DNA of 47,097 nt from Pantoea ananatis LMG 2665. Its GTDB lineage: Bacteria > Pseudomonadota > Gammaproteobacteria > Enterobacterales > Enterobacteriaceae. The translations under genes were made by a program, and so were the position numbers. Shown here one piece after another: positions 41,667 through 47,097 of the stretch. The first letter of the stretch is position 1; every line of letters starts with the position of its first letter. The notes below the pieces were generated by a model. It was not told the DNA's origin. It made no database searches and was given only the letters and a program-made list of their open reading frames with translations. The stretch spans positions 1,146,145 to 1,193,241 of the forward strand of contig NZ_JMJJ01000005.1 of assembly GCF_000710035.2 (NCBI RefSeq), read 5' to 3'.

Positions 41667-43022
41667 ATGTTGTCTAAATTTAAACGCAATAAACACCAAC
41701 AACACCTCGCACAGCTGCCTAAACTGTCACAATCTGTTGCGGATGTGTCGACGCTTTATTCGCCCGCCGAATTTCGTGAGACGCTTTTGGAAAAGATTGC
41801 GTCAGCGCAATCGCGCATTTGTATCGTCGCACTCTATCTGGAAAATGACGATGCGGGCCGCGCCGTCATGAATGCACTGTATGCTGCGAAACTCGCTCGC
41901 CCACAGCTCGACATCAGTATTTTAGTCGACTGGCACCGTGCCCAACGTGGCCGTATTGGTGCTGCACGAGGCGTGACCAATGCCGACTGGTATTGTGAGA
42001 TGGCCCAACAGCATCCCGACCACGTCATTCCTGTCTACGGCATTCCGGTTAATACTCGCGAGGCACTCGGAGTACTGCATCTGAAAGGCTTCATCATTGA
42101 TGATACGCTGCTCTACAGCGGGGCCAGCCTGAATGACGTTTACCTGCATCAGCACGATAAATATCGCTACGATCGCTACCAGCTCATTCGTAATCCCGCG
42201 CTGGCCGACACCATGTTCGAATGGATCAACAAGCATTTAAAAGACGCCGAGGCAGTCAATCGCCTGGACTATGCTGAGCGTCCTTCCAGTCCGGAAATTA
42301 AAAATGAAACGCGTCAGTTTCGTCAGGACCTGCGCGGGTTCAACTATCAGTTTGAAGGCAACGCCGGCAACGATGAACTCACCGTGACGCCACTGGTCGG
42401 CCTGGGCAAGCGTAGCCTGCTGAACAAGACCATTTTCCATTTGATGCCCTGCGCTGAAAAGAAGCTCACCATCTGCACGCCCTATTTCAACCTGCCTGCG
42501 CTGCTGGTGCGCAATATCATTGGCCTGCTACGTCAGGGTCGTGACGTTGAGATCATCGTGGGTGATAAAACAGCGAATGACTTCTATATCGCACCCGATC
42601 AGCCATTTAAGATCATCGGTGCACTGCCCTACCTCTACGAAATTAACCTGCGTCGCTTTTTAAGCCGGCTGCAGTACTACGTTAGCAACGGGCAGCTGAC
42701 CGTACGTTTATGGAAAGACGGTGAAAACAGCTATCACCTGAAAGGAATGTGGGTTGACGATGAGTGGCAGCTCATTACAGGCAACAATCTTAATCCCCGC
42801 GCCTGGCGGCTGGATCTCGAGAATGCGGTACTGATCCACGACCCGCATCAGCAGTTGGCCGATCAGCGACAGCATGAGCTGATGCTGATCCGTCAACATA
42901 CCACGGTCGTTGGACACTTTCGCGAGCTGGAGAGCATCGCTGACTACCCGGCGAAAGTGCGTAAGCTGATTCGCCGTCTACGCCGTATTCGTATTGACCG
43001 CCTCATCAGCCGCATACTGTAA
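41667..43022 (+). CDS. pssA: CDP-diacylglycerol-serine O-phosphatidyltransferase PssA
   Basis: The 451-residue phosphatidylserine synthase performs the first step to phosphatidylethanolamine. The two HKD phospholipase D-like motifs are HLKGFIIDDTLLYSGASLNDVY and HLKGMWVDDEWQLITGNNLNPR. The basic C-terminus VRKLIRRLRRIRIDRLISRIL is conserved and helps membrane association. Length equals E. coli PssA. The start is the ATG at 41667 (MLSKFKRNKHQQHL); a GTG directly before it is in frame. It is followed by a strong stem shared with convergent kgtP. Confidence 0.96.
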   Translation: MLSKFKRNKHQQHLAQLPKLSQSVADVSTLYSPAEFRETLLEKIASAQSRICIVALYLENDDAGRAVMNALYAAKLARPQLDISILVDWHRAQRGRIGAARGVTNADWYCEMAQQHPDHVIPVYGIPVNTREALGVLHLKGFIIDDTLLYSGASLNDVYLHQHDKYRYDRYQLIRNPALADTMFEWINKHLKDAEAVNRLDYAERPSSPEIKNETRQFRQDLRGFNYQFEGNAGNDELTVTPLVGLGKRSLLNKTIFHLMPCAEKKLTICTPYFNLPALLVRNIIGLLRQGRDVEIIVGDKTANDFYIAPDQPFKIIGALPYLYEINLRRFLSRLQYYVSNGQLTVRLWKDGENSYHLKGMWVDDEWQLITGNNLNPRAWRLDLENAVLIHDPHQQLADQRQHELMLIRQHTTVVGHFRELESIADYPAKVRKLIRRLRRIRIDRLISRIL

Positions 43023-43032
43023 ACCCTCAGAA

Positions 43033-43053
43033 TGCCGCAGCCTGCCTGCGGCA
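43033..43053. terminator. Bidirectional stem between pssA and kgtP
   Basis: The perfect eight-base arms TGCCGCAG and CTGCGGCA with a five-base loop lie between the convergent genes. The flank on the plus side is pyrimidine-rich (CTCCTTTCCT), so it probably ends pssA transcription and perhaps kgtP as well. Confidence 0.6.
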
Positions 43054-43066
43054 CTCCTTTCCTCTG

Positions 43067-44362
43067 CTACAGCTTAATTCCTTTCCCATGCCGGTGGAGC
43101 AGCAGCGAAACCAGAAACGCCAGCGCGCCCATCGCAGACACGTACCAGAAGAAGGTGGTCTCCATCCCTTTGTGCTTCATCAGTAACGCCACGTACTCTG
43201 CAGACCCACCGAAGATCGCATTCGCCACCGCATAAGACAGCCCGACGCCCAAGGCTCGCACCTGCGGCGGAAACATCTCAGCTTTCAGAATCCCACTGAT
43301 CGAGGTGTAAAAGCTGGTAATAAGCAGTGCCAGCATAATCAGAACAAATGCCATGCCCGGACTCTGTACGTTTTGCAGCAGGGTAAGGATGGGTACGGTA
43401 CAGATTGCTGCACCGGCACCGAAAATCATCATGGACGTGCGTCGGCCTATTTTATCCGACAAACCGCCAATAACGGGCTGCAGCAGCATATAGACGAAGA
43501 GCACACCGGTCATCAATGCACTGGCGGTTTTCGCATCCATACCAGAGGTATTTACCAGATACTTTTGCATGTAGGTTGTAAAGGTGTAAAAGCTCAACGA
43601 ACCGCCCGCCGTAAAGCCCAGCACCATCAGGAAGGGTTTGGTGTGATTACGTAACAGGCCAATGACGCTACCGGCATCCCGATGCTCACGGCTCTGTTTA
43701 TCGGACGTTTCATCCAGAGAGCGGCGCAGCCATAACGCCACCACGGCCAGCGCAGCGCCTAAAAAGAACGGGATGCGCCAGCCCCATGTGCGTAGCTCCT
43801 GATCGGTTAAGATGAACTGCAGCACCACCACCGTCAGCACAGCGGCTAACTGCCCACCAATTAAGGTGACGTATTGAAAGGAGGCATAAAAGCCTTTGCG
43901 CCCTTCCAGGGCCACTTCACTCATATAGGTTGCACTTGTGCCGTACTCCCCGCCCACCGACAGCCCCTGGAACATACGAGCCAGTAACAGCAGGGCTGGC
44001 GCGGCTATCCCAATGCTGTTGTAACCCGGCAGACAGGCGATGACCAGCGATCCGAAACACATCATACAGACAGAAATCAGCATGGATTTTTTTCGCCCGT
44101 GGCGGTCACCAATATAGCCAAATAACCATCCGCCAATCGGCCTCATTAAAAAGCCTGCGGCAAACACGCCTGCCGTCTGGAGTAACTGGGTTGTCGTATC
44201 CCCTTGCGGAAAGAAGATATGGGCAAAGTAGAGTGAGAAAAACGAGTACACATAAAAGTCGAACCATTCGACGAGATTACCTGAGGATGCACCTACTATG
44301 GCCCAGATACGTTTTTTTCTGTCGAGCAACTGCGATTGTGGATTTTTGATCACATCTGACAT
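43067..44362 (-). CDS. kgtP: Alpha-ketoglutarate permease KgtP
   Basis: The 431-residue MFS H+ symporter for 2-oxoglutarate is very close to E. coli Kgt[79 protein letters not shown]. It also has [45 protein letters not shown] and a C-terminal [12 protein letters not shown]. Twelve membrane segments are expected. The ATG at 44362 follows GAGG; the longer frame up to 44491 has no similarity to the family. Its position beside an rRNA operon is also as in E. coli, though a dehydrogenase/regulator pair intervenes here. Confidence 0.95.
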   Translation of the reverse strand: MSDVIKNPQSQLLDRKKRIWAIVGASSGNLVEWFDFYVYSFFSLYFAHIFFPQGDTTTQLLQTAGVFAAGFLMRPIGGWLFGYIGDRHGRKKSMLISVCMMCFGSLVIACLPGYNSIGIAAPALLLLARMFQGLSVGGEYGTSATYMSEVALEGRKGFYASFQYVTLIGGQLAAVLTVVVLQFILTDQELRTWGWRIPFFLGAALAVVALWLRRSLDETSDKQSREHRDAGSVIGLLRNHTKPFLMVLGFTAGGSLSFYTFTTYMQKYLVNTSGMDAKTASALMTGVLFVYMLLQPVIGGLSDKIGRRTSMMIFGAGAAICTVPILTLLQNVQSPGMAFVLIMLALLITSFYTSISGILKAEMFPPQVRALGVGLSYAVANAIFGGSAEYVALLMKHKGMETTFFWYVSAMGALAFLVSLLLHRHGKGIKL

Positions 44363-44598
44363 GCTATGCCTCGGCTCCATGCTGATAAGCAGCGTTAAAG
44401 CGTTGAGTAAAGCATGGACGGGAATAAAACGGAAAGAGGTGTTGGTTCTGGATGACAAAATGTGACTTATGTTGTTAATTTGCTGTAACAACTGAAAGTG
44501 TCAGACCACCGCGCCAGCCCGCTACGGATATCAAAAACGACCGACCTTTCTCTACAACATGTGTACGAGCAGTGCAGACAGGCCGGTGTTTTAGTGCA

Positions 44599-45639
44599 TC
44601 AGAACGTCGTGACTACCGTGACGCCCGGTGATTCAAACTTATCCATATTGATTAACGCTTCTATGGATTGCTTGAGGCTGATGGTGCGGCCAATGAGCTT
44701 TTCAGGACAGAGTTCACCGGTGGCAATCATGTTCATCATGTCGCCGTAACGATGAGCCTGCATGCCGTGACTGCCAATAATCTCCAGTTCGTTAGCAATA
44801 ACGCTGGCCATTGGAATGGGCGGTGCACTGTGTTCGCCCGCCATCAGGCCTATCTGGATGTGCCTGCCTCTTTTTCTTAAGGAATGAATGGAGTTCACGC
44901 AGGTCACAGTATGACCCAGCGCATCCAGTGACACATGTGCTCCGCCTTGGGTGATTTCTCTGATGGCTTCCGCCACATTGTGCACGCGAGCGCCATTTAC
45001 TACGGCAACTGCACCCAAATCACGGGCCAGCTGCAGCTTTTCATCCGAAATATCCACCGCCACCACGTTTGCTCCGAGCGCATTCGCGATCATGATGGCG
45101 GAAAGTCCCACACCGCCACAGCCGTGCACGGCAAGCCACTGACCTGCCGACGTTCTTCCCTGATCGACCACTGCCCTGAACGAGGTAATAAAACGGCACC
45201 CGAGACTGGCTGCGGTAGTGAAGTTCAGCGTGTCCGGCAGTGCGATAAGATTTAAGTCGGCCTGCTGTATCGCTACGTATTCGGCGAACGATCCCCAGTG
45301 CGTGAAGCCAGGCTGGAACTGATGGTCACAGACCTGCTGATTACCGGTATGACATTCGTGACAAAAGCCGCACCCCGATACAAAAGGTACCGTGACATTA
45401 TCGCCCGGCCGCCATTTAGTCACCGCGTTGCCAACGGCTTCAATTGTGCCTGCGAATTCGTGTCCCGGCACATGAGGCAGAGGAATATCGGGATCGTGCC
45501 CGACCCAGCCGTGCCAGTCACTTCGGCAAACACCGGTGGCTTTGACCCGAATCACCACGCCATGCGGATCGGGAGTAGGGTCCGGGACCGTTTGCAGCAT
45601 CGGCGGCGACAGAAATGACTCGTATATCACTGCTTTCAT
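44599..45639 (-). CDS. Zinc-dependent alcohol dehydrogenase
   Basis: The 346-residue medium-chain dehydrogenase has catalytic zinc region C38/D41 ([13 protein letters not shown]) and H60/E61 (PGHEFAG). The structural zinc cysteines are C90, C93, C96 and C104 ([15 protein letters not shown]). The NAD(P)-binding motif is [25 protein letters not shown]. The 'GVCRSDWH' form is common in bacterial dehydrogenases of broad alcohol range; the substrate cannot be stated. ATG 45639 is chosen because GAGGG lies upstream and the fold starts with MKAVIYES. It is divergent from an Lrp-type regulator whose binding site may be the palindrome at 45714-45737. Confidence 0.87.
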   Translation of the reverse strand: MKAVIYESFLSPPMLQTVPDPTPDPHGVVIRVKATGVCRSDWHGWVGHDPDIPLPHVPGHEFAGTIEAVGNAVTKWRPGDNVTVPFVSGCGFCHECHTGNQQVCDHQFQPGFTHWGSFAEYVAIQQADLNLIALPDTLNFTTAASLGCRFITSFRAVVDQGRTSAGQWLAVHGCGGVGLSAIMIANALGANVVAVDISDEKLQLARDLGAVAVVNGARVHNVAEAIREITQGGAHVSLDALGHTVTCVNSIHSLRKRGRHIQIGLMAGEHSAPPIPMASVIANELEIIGSHGMQAHRYGDMMNMIATGELCPEKLIGRTISLKQSIEALINMDKFESPGVTVVTTF

Positions 45640-45713
45640 CAGTAAACCCTCATCGTAGGCGTTCATAAAATTATACCTTTCGATTCGGAAATTACTTTTC
45701 ATCTGTTGCAGGC

Positions 45714-45737
45714 GGATAATTATTTATGAAATTATCC
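45714..45737. promoter_or_regulatory. Perfect inverted repeat, probable operator of the Lrp-type regulator
   Basis: GGATAATT and AATTATCC are perfect eight-base arms around an eight-base AT-rich spacer (ATTTATGA). It lies in the divergent promoter region between the dehydrogenase and regulator genes. Dimeric AsnC/Lrp proteins bind such AT-centred dyads. Confidence 0.6.
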
Positions 45738-45772
45738 TTCATCAAACATGCAATGGTTGAGTGGATATTTCA

Positions 45773-46234
45773 GTGAGTCTTCTTGATAAGAAAGATCTGG
45801 TGCTGCTGCGTTATCTGCAGCAGGACGGCAGGGTATCGAGTCTTAAACTTTCACAGGATTTGGATGTTAGCCCGGCTTCTGCATGGCGACGTCTGAAACG
45901 GCTTGAGGATGAGGCGTTTATTGAGGGTTATCAGGCGGTGGTTAACCGCAGAAAAGTGGGCTTTGGCGTGATGGCATTTGTCCGTCTGGTCTGTAGCCAG
46001 CACAGTGAAGCGGCAACGCGGGATTTTGAAGACAGGATTAATGCCAATCCCTATGTGCTTTCCTGCCACAACATTACCGGTGAAGCTGATTTCCTTTTAC
46101 AGGTCGTGGCGCGCGACTTAGACCATTACAGTCTTTTTATCGAAAAGGAACTGCGTAAATTACCGGGGATACTGAGTATTAATTCTTCGATTTCACTCAG
46201 AGAAGTAAAGAAAACGCATCCGCTACCGGTTTAA
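45773..46234 (+). CDS. Lrp/AsnC-family transcriptional regulator
   Basis: The 153-residue regulator has an N-terminal helix-turn-helix (LDKKDLVLLRYLQQDGRVSSLKLSQDLDVSPASAWRRLKRLEDEAFIEGYQAVV). The C-terminal RAM ligand-binding domain (MAFVRLVCSQ...NPYVLSCHNITGEADFLLQVVARDLDHYSLFIEKELRKLPGILSINSSISLREVKK) follows. The usual 'G-[DE]-x-D-[YF]-x-L' ligand loop is GEADFLL. The start is a GTG in either case: 45773 has GGA eight bases upstream and is preferred; 45761 is possible and would add four residues. It probably controls the divergent dehydrogenase and itself in response to an amino acid (inference). Confidence 0.88.
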   Translation: MSLLDKKDLVLLRYLQQDGRVSSLKLSQDLDVSPASAWRRLKRLEDEAFIEGYQAVVNRRKVGFGVMAFVRLVCSQHSEAATRDFEDRINANPYVLSCHNITGEADFLLQVVARDLDHYSLFIEKELRKLPGILSINSSISLREVKKTHPLPV

Positions 46235-46636
46235 CGGTGTCGCGATTTTGCAGGATGCAATGCAAAGTTGCTTTTCACTCGTTCTACCCTTCATAGCTGG
46301 GTAGTCGGTAAATTCCTTGTTGCCTGATTAATGATGTCGGTTAAAAAAACAGCTATTGCATTGTGCTGGATCTCAAACAGAGAAGGAATGCGGTGGATTG
46401 CGGTCAGGTACTCGCGGCTTTTGTAGCGATGGCGTTTGTTGTATCACGATGATCAGGCGGTTCGTCGTCTTTTGGCAGGGGGTGCAGGTATATGACGCCG
46501 GGCGCGGCATGCCATTCGGCTTTCTCACGCGCCATTTTATCCCGATCCGGCGGTTTTAATGACGCGGAAGGCGCTCGCGCGGTCCCGGCCGTGCAGGACA
46601 GCCGGCCTGACGACCCGCTTTTCACCGGTTACGCAC
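46235..46636. other. Intergenic region, nothing recognised
   Basis: These 402 bases lie between the Lrp-type regulator and the rRNA operon terminator. Open frames on both strands (for example 46404-46625 minus, and 46492-46971 plus, which runs into the 5S gene) have no recognisable domains, and I regard them as chance. No tRNA is visible. Confidence 0.5.
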
Positions 46637-46674
46637 GTAAAAAAGCCCTGAACGAAAGTTCAGGGCTTTTTTAC
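46637..46674 (-). terminator. Terminator of the rRNA operon
   Basis: A perfect 17-base stem (GTAAAAAAGCCCTGAAC paired with its complement) around a GAAA loop has a T-run in both directions. It lies 142 bases beyond the 5S gene and is the expected strong end of the rrn transcript. Confidence 0.93.
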
Positions 46675-46677
46675 TTG

Positions 46678-46694
46678 TTTGATGCCTGGCAGTT
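46678..46694 (-). repeat. Duplicated 5S rRNA 3' end (remnant)
   Basis: The 17 bases TTTGATGCCTGGCAGTT occur here and again at 46812-46828, where they form the 3' end of the intact 5S gene and its flank. The copy here is not attached to a 5S body, so it looks like the remnant of a second, deleted 5S gene in tandem, or of a recombination event between rrn operons. Confidence 0.7.
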
Positions 46695-46696
46695 TA

Positions 46697-46778
46697 TGAA
46701 TCACGCTGTGATTCACCCTTCGGGCCGCTGCTTCGCAGCGTTCAAAAGCGTTCGCTTTTGTCCTACTCTACTGAGTAG
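46697..46778 (-). repeat. Array of four consecutive hairpins downstream of 5S
   Basis: Four perfect stem-loops stand almost back to back: TGAATCAC-GCT-GTGATTCA (46697-46715), CGCTGC-TTC-GCAGCG (46726-46740), CAAAAGCG-TT-CGCTTTTG (46743-46760) and CTACTC-TACT-GAGTAG (46763-46778). Together they would make the transcribed region between 5S rRNA and the terminator almost fully double-stranded. They may serve RNA processing or protection against 3' exonucleases. Confidence 0.8.
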
Positions 46779-46815
46779 TGAACTGCCCGAGATTACGTGC
46801 AGGTCCTTCAATTTG

Positions 46816-46935
46816 ATGCCTGGCAGTTCCCTACTCTCGCATGGGGAGACCCCACACTACCATCGGCGCTACGGCGTTTCACTTCTGAGTTCGGCATGGG
46901 GTCAGGTGGGACCACCGCGCTACAGCCGCCAGGCA
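46816..46935 (-). rRNA. rrf: 5S ribosomal RNA
   Basis: The 120-base gene on the minus strand begins TGCCTGGCGGC and ends GGAACTGCCAGGCAT. It contains the conserved TCCCACCTGACCCCATGCCGA and the GAACTCAGAAGTGAAACGCCG segments of enterobacterial 5S rRNA. The two ends pair to form helix I. One difference from the E. coli sequence I recall is GGCTGTAGC in place of GGCCGTAGC near the 5' end. The 23S gene must lie beyond the window end at higher coordinates. Confidence 0.98.
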
Positions 46936-47097
46936 AATTCTTTGTGCCGAAACGAATCTTTTACATCGTGACCGCGTTGCCATCGCTCAGCCACACCGGT
47001 CACATACTTCAGTATGCTCCCGCTGATGCCTTCGCGCTGCGCCCTGTCACGCCGCAAAATCTTTCGTTTCCGCAGATTCTTTATCCGGTAAACAATG
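46936..47097 (-). repeat. 23S-5S spacer with ERIC-like nested palindrome
   Basis: This is the internal transcribed spacer upstream of 5S. It has nested inverted repeats: CCGAAACGAATCTTTT (46947-46962) with AAAATCTTTCGTTTCCG (47056-47072), CGTGAC (46967-46972) with GTCACG (47046-47051), and a small hairpin CATACT-TC-AGTATG (47003-47016). On the minus strand GGAGCATACTGAAGTATGTG and the following GACCGGTGTGGCTGAGCG resemble the centre of ERIC elements (AAGTAAGTGACTGGGGTGAGCG from memory of the ERIC2 primer). No 23S sequence is seen within the window. Confidence 0.6.

Noticed and set aside
46404..46625. 73-codon minus-strand frame before the rrn terminator
   Set aside because: It has no recognisable motif or ribosome binding site and overlaps other frames. 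Kept as intergenic.
46492..46971. 159-codon plus-strand frame overlapping the 5S rRNA
   Set aside because: It runs through the rRNA terminator and 5S gene on the opposite strand, so it is an artefact of RNA-coding DNA.

Overview
The window looks like chromosomal DNA of an enterobacterium (Enterobacterales). Many proteins are close to their Escherichia coli or Salmonella counterparts (NrdHIEF, ProVWX, EmrRAB, YfiF, TrxC, PatZ, PssA, KgtP, SpeG, MgtB), and several blocks keep the order known from E. coli: ygaC-ygaM-nrdHIEF-proVWX-(MFS gene)-emrRAB, and yfiF/trxC-tapT-patZ-pssA-kgtP-rrn. The accessory genes and the way the backbone is joined differ from E. coli. A member of the Erwiniaceae (Pantoea/Erwinia/Mixta type) is my best guess, but that is an inference without a database.

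Layout: (1) 1-3150: the 3' end of a GNAT acetyltransferase, an AdeRS-like two-component system, and a convergent TupA-like ATP-grasp gene. (2) 3150-6450: a spacer with a tetranucleotide repeat, then a three-gene iron/siderophore-type ABC importer. (3) 6850-12100: a PapI/FaeA-like regulator, a MarT/FidL-like membrane regulator pair and a MgtB-type magnesium P-ATPase, a grouping that recalls Salmonella SPI-3. The mgtB leader encodes a 15-residue peptide with three consecutive prolines. (4) 12470-18010: a five-gene peptide-type ABC transporter followed by speG. (5) 18007-21330: a lipoprotein, mmuM and mmuP (S-methylmethionine use, behind tandem met boxes) and ygaC. (6) 21478-34615: the conserved block ygaM, nrdHIEF (two NrdR boxes), proVWX, an MFS transporter, emrR and emrAB. 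(7) 34667-36239: a YahK-like alcohol dehydrogenase with a divergent HxlR-type regulator, placed between two blocks that lie far apart in E. coli. (8) 36323-44362: yfiF, trxC, tapT, patZ, pssA and kgtP. (9) 44599-46234: a zinc alcohol dehydrogenase with a divergent Lrp/AsnC-type regulator and a clean inverted repeat between them. (10) 46637-47097: the distal end of a minus-strand rRNA operon, with terminator, four back-to-back hairpins, a 5S 3'-end remnant, 5S rRNA, and a 23S-5S spacer carrying an ERIC-like palindrome.

Common themes are metal and osmotic homeostasis (iron uptake, Mg2+ uptake, glycine betaine uptake, Mn/Fe ribonucleotide reductase), small-molecule import, drug efflux, and local one-component regulators beside their presumed targets. 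The observations I consider least ordinary are the Pro-codon leader peptide and hairpins upstream of mgtB, the MgtB/MarT/FidL grouping without MgtC, the hairpin array and 5S remnant at the rRNA operon end, and the AGTC repeat upstream of the ATP-grasp gene.
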